A stretch of 64,000 nucleotides of DNA, taken from Triops longicaudatus (taxonomy: Eukaryota; Arthropoda; Branchiopoda; Notostraca; Triopsidae). The notes below the pieces were generated by a model. The model was given only the letters and a program-made list of their open reading frames with translations. It was not told where the DNA came from and searched no databases. Positions within the stretch are counted from its first letter, which is position 1; every line of letters starts with the position of its first letter. This document shows positions 1-14,100 of this stretch, piece by piece. The translations under genes and the position numbers were made by a program. The stretch is taken from positions 1 through 64,000 of the forward strand of contig JAGQDJ010000191.1 of NCBI GenBank assembly GCA_022885665.1, written 5' to 3'.

Positions 1-1180
1 AGTATCTTTAATATAGTCTACTAGACAGTTTCTTAACTTATATTGTCGTTCTGGTTCAATTTTCCCTAAACCTAATACATTGACCATGTTAAAGACTACT
101 CCTATCCGTTCTACTCTACTCCTCCATTTTTCTCTTTCGGATCCGTATGCTGCGCAATATTGCAACCTGTGTTCCACTGTGTCTGTATGCTCCCTACAAT
201 TTTCGCAAATATCTGTGTCCTTAAGATTGAATCTCTTCATCCACCAACCTACCTTTGCATGTTTGCTTCTTATTCTTACAAGCGCTACGGCTACTCTTCT
301 ATTCGGGTGTTCTAGCCAAGGTTGCGGTTTGAGAGTACTGGCCGCTTGTACTAATTCTTGTTCAGTTTGGAGTTTTAGTGTTCTTAAAATTCTTTTTTCG
401 TTCTTTTCTTTAAAAAGTGACATTATTTCTTCAGTTGTTAATCTTCTAGTTATAGTATTTTCTGATCCTTTTCCCTGCTTTGCTGCTAAATCTGCCTTTT
501 CATTACCCTTAAAACCCTCATGTCCTGGTACATCTTTCCCTTGAGTTTTTAAAACCGTAATTAACCTTTGAATTTCCTGGATGACTCGGCTGTATTTCTT
601 GTTATCATAATTTTTTATTACCAAAACTGCCGCCTTTGAATCTGTAAAAATTACGTGTTTATTTTCCTGTGCTTTGCTTACATATTGTAATGCTTCCAAA
701 ATTGCACATAGTTCGGCTGCCATTACTGATGAAAATTTCGGTAGAGCGAGAGCAACCATCTTGTCTTCGTACTTCACATATAAACCTGCTCCTACGTTTC
801 CTTCGTCATCTTTTGAACCATCTGTAAAGATTCTTTTGCTATCTTTATAAGTCTTCTCAAAAAAAATCTAAAATTATGGTATTTCTTCCGACCTGATAAA
901 CTGATTTCGGGGCTAATCCTGGTATAAAATCCGTAATGCCTGTTACATCAAAATCCCACGGAGCGCTTTTTTTCTCATAGATATTTCCTGCTTCTGTTTC
1001 TGGTAGTTGATAGGTTTCTATCCATGTACTAATTTGTACATATAATCTTTTTTTCCCTGTGATCTAAGACCCTGAGTACTACCTCGTCTTCATAATGGCA
1101 TTCCATAAAATCCGCGCCAAATGCAGCTGTGCGAACAGCTTCAAGTGCAAAGGCAGCCAACTAGGTAGCGTTCGCTATGA
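1..1180 (-). pseudogene. Decayed non-LTR retrotransposon, RNase H and C-terminal zinc-knuckle end (copy A)
   Basis: Read on the minus strand this encodes an RNase H domain with the expected acidic residues: FTDGSK near 829-812, AAELCAILEAL around 720, IFTDSKAAV around 650 and GNEKADLAAK around 505. A Cys-Cys-His-Cys knuckle follows (CENCREH...EH...C, about 215-160), the usual tail of R1/I/LOA-type elements. The reading frame is broken at two homopolymers (an extra T near 865-875 and an extra A near 1045-1055) and by an in-frame TAG near 1165, so it is not functional. The reverse transcriptase is not visible; the copy appears 5' truncated near 1180, and its 3' end lies outside the window. About 430 bases are repeated at 23022-23459. 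The clade assignment is inferred from domain order only. Confidence 0.85.
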
Positions 1181-2195
1181 AGTGCAGAGCCGATGTGAAA
1201 CACTAGATGCTGCTAACAGTCATTTCATAGTCGACACTTTTTTTACATAACTTTCTGGGATCTATTCCGCCGGTTCAGAACCTATTTCTTTTTACATTGA
1301 AATTACCTCATTTTACGTTGTCTATATACACGTTAAAATTTTATTGAAGGAATGTTCACTTGTCCAATAAGGAGCCTTTTTAAACAATAAACGCTTCATA
1401 CAAATCACAGCGCATCTTTCAAATTTCCCAAACTCAGGATTGAGTACTATAGACACAGGCTAAAATCCGGAGTCATTTTAACCGTCTTGACACATAGCAG
1501 GTTTCTACTTTTTCCGTTCCATTGCGAATTAAATTGAAATTATTAAAACTAAAGTGCACTGAAGATTACAAAACCTTCAGTGCACCAGGTCTTTAACATA
1601 ATTTAAACTGCTCATATCTACAAGCGAAACGAAACGTTTAAAGACAAGTCCGATTTTGCTTGCTCAAGTCAAAACATTAAAATTCATCGAGCGCGTCGTC
1701 CTTTCTGTGCAGTAACGGAAGCTCAGCCTCTTTCGACTTTCCTTTCCACGCTACATCGCTTCTATTTCATCAACGGTCTCTAGTATAGTAAACGAAAAAC
1801 AATCCAATAATTCCTCCGCGTTCTCAGAATTTCCCTCCTAAAAATCCCCTTTCTCCAAGTAGCTTTGTTTCTTACATGCTTGGAAAATCCTCCATTCTCC
1901 CCTCCAAGTTTACAAACTGTTTCTTGGCTCAACAATCCGCATTTTTCCTCACAAGGAGTCTGCGTGCCGAAGTCACTCTGCCGCGACTTCCACTCTCACT
2001 TCCTATGACAGCATCACACTGCATCTCGTCGTGTCTCTTGGACAGCATCTCACAGCTCACTTGCTAAAAAAAGGCCTGCGGTGACGTCCGATTTTATTTT
2101 TTTTTTTTTAAATTCTTCGAATTTCACTCGAATTAAATGTTGTGTCTTATGAGTGTCCATCAAGTGTAAAAAGAAGCTTAAGATAGTTTCTTACA
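1181..2195. other. Non-coding stretch upstream of the GPCR, likely promoter and 5' UTR
   Basis: No gene is recognisable between the retrotransposon remnant and the receptor start codon. A T-rich run sits at about 2094-2110, roughly 90 bases before the ATG. I see no convincing TATA box. A short open frame at 1876-2067 has no recognisable domain and is treated as chance. Confidence 0.5.
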
Positions 2196-5100
2196 ATGGA
2201 AGACGTTACAGAAGAAGATCTGCTTTCAGAACTCTCCCATTTTCGTAACAGTGTCGACTTTTTGAGCGAGTTTAACCTGACGGTCGAGTTACGCGAAATC
2301 CTTTCGGCGTACTTGACTACCCCAGCGGGAATTTCCATGCTACCAAGTTCTTCATTGCCAGTAACAAACATACCTTTGATAGCGCCGACGTACTTTAGTG
2401 TCAACAATTCGGCCAATAGCACGGATTCGGTTTGGGAAGTTGGCAAAGTGCGAATTCCGTTGTATAGTATTATCTTTTTGCTGGGTGTGTTGGGTAATAC
2501 GCTAGTGATCGTGACTTTGGTGCAAAACACCCGAATGCGAACCATCACGAACGTTTATTTGCTTAACCTCGCCATCAGTGATTTGCTCCTAGGAGTTTTC
2601 TGCATGCCGTTCACCTTAGTGGGCACTCTACTCCGAGATTTTATTTTTGGAGAAACGCTGTGCAAATTAATTCCCTATCTACAAGGTAACAAATACGCCA
2701 GAATATTAGTTTTCGGAACAGTGACTCCAAGTTTTATGAAGGATGAATTGGTTAAGTAAGATCAAAGCCTTGGTCAGGCTCATTTTTGGCGAATTAGAGT
2801 AATGTTTTATGAATTTTATAAATTATTAATACATTTTTATTTTTTATAATTTTTTATTTGATTATATTTTTTGAGGTTATTATGACATATTTGTAAAATA
2901 CCTCTTCAGAGGAATATAAGTCATGTTATGACTTATTCAAGGCGCTCTTTTATTCACTTTTTGAAGTTTTTCTTACTTTGATCTGGGTTAAATTTTTTTA
3001 AAAAAATTGACTCGATACATATATTTTCGAAAATGAGTGTCAGTGCAAGAAATTATAAAAAAATGGATCCTTAATTTTTGTAACTTTCTGAAAATATCGC
3101 ATGATTTGTGTATAAGAGGTTAAGCTAAACGGAAGAAAAACTGTTAAACGCTATTGTTTTAAACTAAAACATGAACTTGTAATTTGACATAAGTGGTTTT
3201 TCTTGACCGAAATCTTAAGCTAGGCTTAATTAAAATTGTTTATCTAAAAATCCACTGTAAATGGTTAAAACCTGAAAATCTTTCAGGTGAAAAATTTAAA
3301 ATTTAATTGTCGAGTGTTACTTTTCTTTACAATATGAATTTCCAAAACAAATTTGAGTAACGCGCAAAATAGTACCAAATTATGTTTAACTCTTCTTCTC
3401 TTAACAGACACTTGTATCAGCAAAAAATACCTACAGTGGTGTAAATAATAGCCCAAAATAGTAGCCTGGTCATCAGAAATAATAGACATTGCTACAAATC
3501 TACGAAAATTGATGAATAATCGAACATAATCGATGACACCTGCATTCAGGATGAAAGTGTTAGTCAAGAAACATATTGTTCCTTTTTGTAGACACACTTG
3601 TTACAGTGTGTTTAGTTTGTATAGCAACATGAAGTTTACTATGAGCGTGTAGTTGGGGAAGATATTTCTTATGAGGAAGAAGAAAAGAATTTTTGGGAAG
3701 AAAAATCTTTACTAAGCTGTTAAAGTAGAAAAGGTATTAGGTTCCCTGGAGCGTGAGGGAAACAACCGCTTTGCTTTGATTTTCTACCATGGATACGCGA
3801 AACTTTCTCGGCAGTTGCGATGTTCCCAATAAAAGGTAAGAAAAGTTTGCGGGAGATCAATGCGGTCGAGATTTATATTAATGCCCCAAGTCAATCTGTC
3901 TTCTACTAACATTTGTCCGCGTTTCAGTCATTTCTTATGCATAACTTTCCCACAAGCCAGGCCTCGTTCTTTGGTATTTATAGGTAAGATAAAGAATCTC
4001 GCGTTTGGAACGCGTACAGCGGAGATTTTCTTCTTTTTCGGTAAAAGGAGAGAATCGGAAATCAGAAATCCGAATCAAGGAGTTAGAAAATGTAAAACTG
4101 CAAATGAAGTTTCATTATAATGTTAATCCCAAGACTTGCTTGGTGCTGTAAGGAGGAGTGGAAAAGGATATTGATCTCGAAATGCAAGAGGTTCTTCGAG
4201 TGACTATTTGGTGTTCTTTTACAAAGGCCACGCTGGGCGAAGATGGCAATTACATCTGGTGTCAAAGATGGTCTGATGCAGAGTTTTAGGGGACGAAAGC
4301 TTCCGACGACCATTTGCTTGCGAAGGTCGTTTTTTCTTTCTTTGAGGGACTCTTTCCCTGGGCTCATAAGCATAGGCTTTGGCTGGAAAAGGAAATGAGA
4401 TTCCTTTAAGACTTGGTTGAGATGCAAGCAAAAATAAAATAAATAAAAATAAATAATATGTGATACAAGACAATCCGTATCAGAACAGCGAATTCTGAAA
4501 AGAATTCGTTTGTCGAAATTAATACAATGGAAAACAAAAGACTAGGTAAATAATGGGAATGATGAGTCAACATGTCTAAGGCAGGGTGAGTAATTGTCCA
4601 GGTTGTTACAAAACTACTGGCGGATTATCACATATGCTTCAGACAGGATGCACACGGTCTTTTGTCAGCAGTAATATGTGTGCTGATGGGTGTTTCGCCC
4701 GAACCATGGAAAGAAAACACAAGTTGCACGAAGCCTTTGACTGCCGTAAAATTTCAGTTTCTACAGACTAGTATTCTATTTTAGTTCTCCAATTCGCCAG
4801 AATGTGCAACTTATTGCACGCTAATTTCCTTTCCTTTGTTTCGTAGCCTCCATTTCTTTATTCCTTTAGAACAGGCGCGCTTGTTGAGAAAAAGTGGTGT
4901 ATAGCTGGACTATGATTTCTTGAGTTCATTTAAGCAAAATAAACTAAAAAATCCTGCAAAGTTCGAAGCTTAGTTCAAGCTTTTAATTCTTCCAGAAATT
5001 ACCGTGCTACAATAAGAAATTTGGAATTTCAACAAGTTTTTTTAAAAAAAATCCGTACTCTTTCGTCTCTAAGCCCGTGTTTAAGAGCTTTTGCTAATGA

Positions 5101-8100
5101 ATATGATGGAGTAAACCTGCAAAGGAAGAGAATGAGCTCTTTCAGGGCTAAATGTCAATTGTTATGGGAAACTGTAACCCAGGATACGGCAAACCAATAC
5201 TTTTGTCGTAGATTTATGAAGTCCTGTGATTTCCAAGCACGCTTATGGACCGTAAATCACAGTGCAAAGGGGGAATGTGTTAGGGTTATTATGGAAATAG
5301 AAACGTTCAACATGTATTTTGACAGCACAAGTGCTACGCAATTTATAGTCTATTTCCTAATTAACTTCACTGGTATTTTCTTGGCTACGATGCTCAAAAG
5401 CTGTTTAAAAGTGATTAAACATTCTTAACTCATTTCTGCTTCTGATTCTTATTTCACATTCCAGAAATCTTTTTCGAACTTTTAAAATTTTTATATTAAT
5501 GTTTGATCGCTCAATGTTTAAAAATTCCGAAAGTTTTTAAATACTACAATTACATTGATTATGACTGTGTTTACCCTTCATTTGCAGCTGAAGATATTTC
5601 AGGCCTGTATTGAACATTTGCATTCAAAACAACTAAAACTCACAGGAACTCGTGAGAAAGCTTTTAAAATGCGTTTCGCTTTTTTAGTCGAAGAGTGTCT
5701 GAATGTGATTTTTTTCAATGAAAAAATAAACAAATATAATCTTTTCTCTCCTACGAAGGGAAATCAAGCGTGAGAAGAGAAGATAAAACACGGTTTGTGC
5801 GAAAGAAAATTCTGTTATTTTCGTGCATTGAAATATTCGATATTACGCTTGTTCTGCGTGGGCACAAAACGCACCAGCGAAATGGTAATATCCCAAGAGG
5901 CTTAGGCGTCATGAAAATAACCGCCTGACCGCACTTTATAAGCTCGTGGGCGCACAAAACTTGTATTTTTAAAAGGCAATTTAAGGTTCGCTGCACTTTG
6001 CTGTGTTATAACTTCGTGTTATGTTTTCTATCGCGTTAAGTTTTCCTTTCGTCCTTACGGAGTGTCAGCACGTAGTGTAGTAATAAACGCAATTTTTTAA
6101 GTGTCAACAGGAGAAATAATGCTTCACCTAGGAAAAGACGGCGTTTTCTACATCGGAGAATCCTTCTCAGTTTTTCCATTTTTTTCATTTTATTTCAGTT
6201 CTTCTTTTGTAACGTACTGTTTTTTTTTTCTTTGCTCGTAAAGGCACGAAACATCTTCGCACATAAAATCAATAAATTAATTACCTGAAAAGACTTGTTA
6301 TAATGGAACTGCCAGGACTTGTTAGAAGATATCGTCATCTAATCCACATGGCGACTTACGAGGCTCAACTTCTTTTGTTTTAGCTGACCATCATTAGCTA
6401 AGCCTGACGTCGTCACTTCTCAGGAAGAAACGAAGACGGATACTGTGGCAGCTTTGCCCACATTGGGCAATTAGGAACGTTTTAGAAGCCTAAAATGGGA
6501 AAAAAATGAGAAAAAATGTGTGTTTTGATTTATGGAACGCGACTACCTGATATTCTTTTTTTTTCTTCTTTTTTTGTCCTTTCTCTACACATGACAAGTT
6601 CGATCAGAGTGATAAATTAGGGAAAGATAAATATATACAATAAGAAATGCTCGTTTTGGGGTGATAGATAAGTCTAGACGAAAAAATGGAGAACACTGCA
6701 CTCAGCCTAGAACTTTCTGCACATTGCACAAAGATGACGGTGATAGGATACTGGCACGTGTCCCGCGTTGCTGTCAAGCGCAGAATAAGAAGCGAAAACG
6801 TAATGCACTGTTTCTTATACACGAAGAAAGGATAGACAAAGTCTCGTCAAAACACAGTGAGCACACCAGAATGTATCAAATCTGACACTCTTATGGCATG
6901 AAAATAACAAGCAGCAGGTGAAATGTGTATACATAACACACAGTACTGCATTAAAGTGATGAATCTTGAAATAGATTCTAAGAATTAGTCACATACAGTA
7001 CTAAGATTCAAACGTAACGCATTGTGGGTGATAGAACAGATCTCTTTTCTTCTTTCAACAATGAAAGAGCCGTACGTATCGAGTAAACAATCTTCTTCAG
7101 ACGCCATCTAGTGTCTACCGTTTCAAAAAGGCAATGCAGAGAACCACACAAAACACTCATTGTGTTGCAATACGTATGTATTGCTCATAATGCCACTGGG
7201 TAACAAACATCTTAGAATACATTCTTTCATATTTGAAAGCGGGGTGAATTAGGTCGTACTCTTGTTTGTTGTTGACTTTGGTGAATCCCAAATGGAAATG
7301 TGGAATTGACCGCACTGGTCGAACCCTTGTGGTTGTCGGGTTTAGGCAGAATACAAAAGAAGGCCGGGAAAGGAAGGGTGGACACAGATGATCTTGAAGC
7401 ATGTGCATCGTGTATCCATCTCATTTAGTAAACGTCATAGGCCCTTGAGCGGCGACTGTCGCTGTCATTATTGGGTTATGGGGCCATACCAAATGTCTGT
7501 GGGATTCAATCACAAGTCCATCACGCAACAAAAGAGACTTGTATACTAGCTTTCTTTATTTTTGGATTCCGGGCGGGTCTCATGACTTTTTTCCGGAACA
7601 AAACAATGGATAACGAGTAGAATGTTTACCGTAGTTCAAGATATGGTAATATGTAGATGCATGTATTACTTCCGTAGCATTTCGGGTCCTGTTTTGCCAT
7701 GTTTGGGGCAAAAATGAACGCATAATTGTGAGTCTAAGAGTCAGAGAGCAACGGACATAAAGTCGGAACTCATTTTCGCTAACGTTTCCGGATGCAACTT
7801 CCGTGACGGATGCGATGGACGGATTGCGTAAGACTTACGACCAGTAAACCCAGCCAGTCTTTGATAGATCTCTGGTGGGAAATCTAAGCGAGTAGCTCAC
7901 GTGTCAATTTCACGAAACTCGGGCATTTTTATTACTTTGTGGAACTGCATCTTCGTTTAGCTTTATACTGCAGCTATACGAGTACCAGTACAATCTTACT
8001 GGCCAACAACTTGAGAATTTTTTAAGTTTATTTTTTTATTATTTAGACACTTACAGTTATTCGTAAGCGTTCAAGCGATTCGCGCTAGTATCTAATAAAG

Positions 8101-11100
8101 CTTTTCATCCTGTCCAGAAAACACAACGCAGGCTGGCTTGTTTCATTTTAATCAACTTGATTTTCCCGTAAAAAATCTTTTTAGTTCAGTTCTGTCTAAA
8201 AAAAATAATAATAAAAAATTGATTTTCGGACCATATAAATCAACTTAAAAGGAAAAAAAAGACCACATGTCCACGAATGTAACTTCATGGGAGGTATTTC
8301 GTTGCCAGGGAAAGAATCGTTTTACCGGATTTTCAGCCACAGGGTACAAAAATATCTAAAGCTTCCAAATTGGTGTAATATTCAGTGTCTTTCTCACCAC
8401 AAACGTCAATGCTGAAGCATGTTCAACTCCATAAGCTGCATACCAGGCCTGTCGTAGAAATTAGTGGGCGTTCTGTCGGCTGTCGTATTTCTACTGCAGC
8501 AATATTTGCTTGTTTGTCGGGCCTTAGTTGCCCTAAAGCTCCACAGATATTATGTGCCCCTAGGTCAGCGTCCAATGCGCTCATGCTTGATGGTTCCCGT
8601 CTGTTGAAAAGCGATAAAGAAACACGGATGTATCGAATCCAACACGAAAAAAGCATTAGCTATTTCTACCATAGGCCACTGCTACGTAAGTAGGAGCTAT
8701 CGCGCATCTTAAGTTAGGTACTTAACGAAAACTTTTCTTTAGTAGTAGTTTTTAGAAAGAAAGGTAGCTTCAGGCAAATCTGCAGCACGAGCTAATGCGT
8801 GGCCAGAGCACAGTAATATGTTTCTGTCTTCCTCGGCCTGGCCCACGGGGTTTTCGTTCAGTAGTCCGCACGTGTGAGAGAGCTATTACTATTAAGTAGG
8901 ATCTGACTGGATTTTTTATTGCCTAGCGTGAGAACTACGACGAGATTAAATGTTGTCTAAAGCTGTATGAACTATCTCCTGTATCTTAGAAAAAAATATG
9001 TTTGTTTTTAAAGGCTTTTTATTGAAAAAATTAACGTATAATTCTTTTTACTGTTCTACTCTTTCTACTCTTTTATTTCTTTAAAAATTTCTCTCTTGTT
9101 TTTGCGTGTTATTGAGAAGTATATTTTTGTGTTCAAAACGTTTGCTATCCATGTTTCAGTGTTCAAATTATTTGCGATCCATATTTCTGTCGGTGTCCTT
9201 ATTAGCAAAGAGTAAGCACGCTTGCCCAATCCTTGACAACCTCAGAAACGCTGACTGGCGTAAATTCTCCGCTTTATCTGGGCTTCTAATAATAGCCGAG
9301 TATATAAGTTGCTTCTTCAGAGAGCCGAAGCCAAACTCTGGCGACTGGAACGATCCGCGTAGGCTTCCAATTAATATAAGCAGTATATATCCGCCGGCAT
9401 CCGGATCACACCCGGTACTCATTGATCATCCTGACATTTCCGGAGGCACCTCACTTTGTGTCTGAATGAGCACGCGATTAGAGTTAGACCTAGTACAAGA
9501 CGGATTTTTTCTTCATTTATTTTTTTTTTTTCAGGGTTATCGCCACCAGTCAAGCTTTCTTGATGGGCCCAACTTGATTGGCAGCTATAACATTCCACGC
9601 TTCACTCGACACAATTCTTGCTTTCCATGCCCCTTGGCTTTCTGTCTTTCTTTTTGCCTCAGTTCGTCATCTTAATTAGTCTGTGTCTTTTTTTTTTGAC
9701 TTCCTATAGTGGGGCGACAGAGGATCAATTAAAGCTAACAGTTGGGTGGAGCACGGCTTGAGGGGAAAAAGTTAACTAGGATGATATACGTTGCGTACAT
9801 TTGAGTAATCAGGTGGCGTCTAGCTGTCACCGGAACCGTTGGAAGTTCTCTTGTGTGATGAACCGTTACCGAGTTACAACGGTTTGAATTTCTTACGGCG
9901 AGGCATGGCGTCAGCCGAGACTCCGCCCCTTGCCCCTGGGCTTTGACAACGCTTTTCGAATGTTTTGGAGCTAAAGGTGGGAATTCAATTAGCTCTTGTT
10001 TTGAGTTCGCATGACAAATAGTTTCAGGGATCGAAATTAGCTTCTCAAGGTCTTGAGAGAGAAAAGCGTACATCAAAGTAGCATAAATAATATTTATCAA
10101 AAAAATTTCATTGATTTCTTCTCACACGCTTTTAAAGGTTACAAATTGCACTAAAGTTGTTTCTAATTAACTGTAAGCTAACTTATGCCAAATGTACTAA
10201 ATTAACTTAATTAATGTAAACTTTTCCATTCAAGAAATTTAATAAAAATATATCAGCATTTAAAAACAAAAATATGGCACAAATAAGACTATCAATACTT
10301 TCTTCGCAGCTTCTTCAGTTGTACACTTCCGAGTGTATTCTTTTCACAGTTCGTGAGTAAGGCGTAAAGTTTCCCATATAAGGGACAATGTTACCACGAA
10401 ACATATTTGGCAAACCCCGTGAAGAAATAGTCTTGCGAAGTTGCTTGCCGGAAGCTCAGCCAATGGTAAAGTTATAGAAAAAAAAACAGTTCGTAGAAGT
10501 ATCTTGGCGACATGAAACGTGCTCTGACGAGCTAAGTTGCTAAAAAGAAAAAATGGAAGAAAAAGCCAGTGCACTTCTACAAGATCCCCGTCTGCCGTTT
10601 GGCACATCTAGAGTTTCACTTGATGAAGCCAGTCATTTACGATTCCTTCTGTCATCGTGTTCTTTTGTATGTAATTATCCAGGGCAGATGGACGCCCACA
10701 AACCAATCAGTTGTCTGCTGACGGGTTCATTGCCACCTCAATTAACGTTTTTTTCTCTGATTTCTGATTCAAGACATCAACTTCTAACCAGTTTCTCGCA
10801 TCTTATAAGCTACGACTCGTTTCCGAATTAGTTAATTAAATTCTTTGGGAATATCAAGTTTCGAAGGTCAAGTAGCTCCGAAACGGGAATTAGTGCCGCA
10901 TTTCCTTGAGATCTTCCGGTCCAGTGGTCGTTAATACTATCCCAGCTGCTTCGATGAGAGGCTGTACAGACCCTGTGACGCTCTGCTGGACTTGCTAGAC
11001 AATACGCTTAAAATTGGCTCCTCCAACAATGCTTTCCTATAAGAACCGCACTGCGATCAGAAATACGAGCAGCAGCTGCATTGCTCCGTCAAGTGTTATA

Positions 11101-14100
11101 CGTCGAGATTTTTAAACTTGTTACGTTCTGATGGAAAAGCAGAATGTTTTGTGGGGGAATGTCACTAAAATAACTCACTTTAAGAAAAAAAAAGGCAAAA
11201 ATACAGCGAATTCGACTTCAAAACAAAAGTAAATTCGTTTGTGTGCTTTCAAAGCGTAGAAAAAATCACAATTTAGGGAAAAATGCATTTGTTTCCTTGC
11301 CAAAGTTTTGGATTCACTTGCGCCACATTCAATAATCTTAAAAGCTTTTGCAATATTGCGTTTGTTTTTTTCAAGAACATAAGTTACGACTTGTGTCAAA
11401 ACTGAATTCTTGTTTAGTTTTCCTGACGGGCATCCTGACTCGTTTGTAACATGCTTTTGAAATTTAATTTATTTTTGTTGTTGTTTTCTCCAGCCACATC
11501 GGTGAGTGTATCAGGATGGACGTTGGTGGCCATGTCTGTGGAACGCTTTTTTGCCATTTGTCACCCTTTGACGTCAAGGCGTTGGCAAACACTGCGCCAC
11601 GCGCGGAGGATCATTCTCATGGTGTGGGCGGCTTCATTAGTCACCATGAGTCCGATTGCCATTATTTCTCAGTTACAACCCATCGGACAAACAGGTACTC
11701 AAGTCGCATAGACAAACTAAAAGGCGAAAAACTTTTTTTTCGGTTTCGTCGGATGTTTACCGACACTAACGAAGACCTTGAACGCAATTAATCATGGCTT
11801 TATTTCCCTTTCGAAACCTTTTCCGACCAAGATACAAGAATTTCTTGCAAAGAGTAGTTGCAAGAAACCTTACGTCCGTCTAGGCGTGGCTATTTCTAAC
11901 CCTTTTTCTAATGAATACTCGTCATTTACTTTGAAGTAGATTGTAAACAACTTGAGTTCATTTTTATGACACGATAGAAATAGCTGACGATATTAAACGT
12001 TTTTCTAGTTGGGCTTAATCCAAAGAAGAGGTTCTTTGTTTTGTCACGAGAGGTGCTAGTAGAGAAACCGCCATGCTTCGAGTTTTTTTTAAAATTATTA
12101 TTGTGGATACGACAGCAAAATAGTATTCAGTTTATCAGTGATTACGTCAAAATACCTCATGAGTTAATCAGCCATTTCAGTCAAACGGTAAGAAGAAACC
12201 GTAGAACCATAAGTGGAATAAATGCAGCTTGACTCCATAAGAACCACGTATGTAATAAAACAAATAAAAATTAATCAAGAGAAGTATCTAGTTTCGAACA
12301 AATACTGAAAGTGCATTTGGAGAAGAACGAGGCCAACACATTCAAAGACGACACAAGAAACCATGAGTTCTTCCTAGCTATATAAGCAGATTAATACAAT
12401 GCTGAAGAAAAGAAAAAATATGAAAAGATTTAAACTGAAAATTAGAAGAAAGGTACAATTACTGAAAACGGTTGAGCAACCAATGATACAATGAAACTTG
12501 TAATCAGAACAATTCCAAGAAATATACAAGTGCATTGCCATTCTCAAGTTACCAAGAAATTCGGTGGGAGAGAGAAATTCATATTGTGAGGCTTTTATTG
12601 CACTGTATAATAGCACCTGGCTACCAGTATCGGGTACGTTGTCGACGTCTTCTTAATTAACTTAATTTCCGTTTATGCAGTATTAAAGGCTGCTAGGGTC
12701 ACGACAGGTTCGTCGCTACCTTGCATATGAATAGCACACGTCATATCGCTTGTATGAATAGGTGCTTATAATCTGTTTCATCGTCATAGGACCCGCGTCA
12801 TGTAACGACCTATTCACACAAAAGGTGTATTTACTTCTTGATATAAGCGTAATGACAAGTGTTAACTGCCATTTGCTTTCCATCGCCTGTTTCTAACTTG
12901 ACTTAGGAAAATATTGGATAAAACTTTAAAAGCGAGGTAGGTAATTAAACTGTTTTCTTATTTCTCTTCCTACAGGGCGTCACAAGTGTAGGGAAGTTTG
13001 GCCTAATGCCACCATGGACCGAATATTTACTGTCGCATTGGACGTGTTGTTATTGGTCCTGCCTTTGATTATTATGGTTGCGACGTACAGCCTTATTGCC
13101 GACCACTTGTGGCGGGACAATCGAGGTAAATTGTGCCATTTATTGTACTCGTACTGTTCTAAAAGGGAAATTCGGTAGTGCTAGAGAGATAATTTTTCTG
13201 AAATTTCTTGCACGCTTTACTACGCATTTGACAAGGTCTGGTCGGAGTATTTTGCGTGCATAAAGCGAGAGGGAAAATGAGGCCTTGTGGGATTTCAATT
13301 GCGTTGGAAATTTGTGGGAAATACAAAAGAAAAGAAGAGAATAAACCTCTCCTGTCGACAGCAAGAACGAAAAATATATTTTTCTCAAAATTGCTTCCCG
13401 TCTAGCATAAAATTTCGAAATGCGCATAAAAGCTTCCGTATTTATTTATTACGCTGTGTTAAATTTTTGCTGTATTTGTTTCTCTCGTTACTCTTTCTTG
13501 TTGCTGAATGTTAATAAATCTGATATAATGCAATGTCTAAGTACTAAACCGTAGTTTGTATTATGACACCACGGCTTTTGTACGTTTTTGTTCTATTTTA
13601 AGTTCGTCTTAGAAGATAAGGCGAGCAAAAGAAACGGAAGGCAATGGAAGAAAGAGCTTATATGCCCAGTTTAGTTTGTTAAGTAACCAAGAACAAGATA
13701 GTGGCGCTTCTAGTGGTCGTAGCTTTGAACTACAGTATATTTAGAACGTTGATTATTTCCAAATACCCAATCTATTTGAATTAACCTCCTCAAATAGTAC
13801 TTAGCCTGCTAAAAAAAATAAGCTGCAAAATATATTTGAATTCCAGACATTTACTCGGAAAACGGCGCCCGGCCTTCCAGTTCCGCGGACGTGGTGCCTT
13901 GTTTGTCACAAAGGATGTCTCCGTCTTGTTCACCGACGTCAACCAACTCTTCCAAACCTTCTAGTAAAACAATTCATCATTCTACACCACCCGGGCGTCA
14001 AGAACAACCGCAAACAGCCGCAAATCCTGTCTCTTTACGGTCCTCCCTTTCGATAAAAAGCTGGCGGCGCCACCATCCAGGTTTAAAATCCTCTCAGTCG

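Noticed and set aside
80..544. Long plus-strand open frame
   Set aside because: It is antisense to the retrotransposon coding frame; the homologous frame recurs at 23099-23467 for the same reason.
5021..5428. 135-codon plus-strand frame in receptor intron 1
   Set aside because: No recognisable domain, no splice-consistent partner and AT-rich composition; length is within chance for this much sequence.
9106..9465. 119-codon frame around a TATATAAG word, possible alternative promoter or gene
   Set aside because: The TATA word lies inside the frame, not upstream of it, and the translation matches nothing I recognise.
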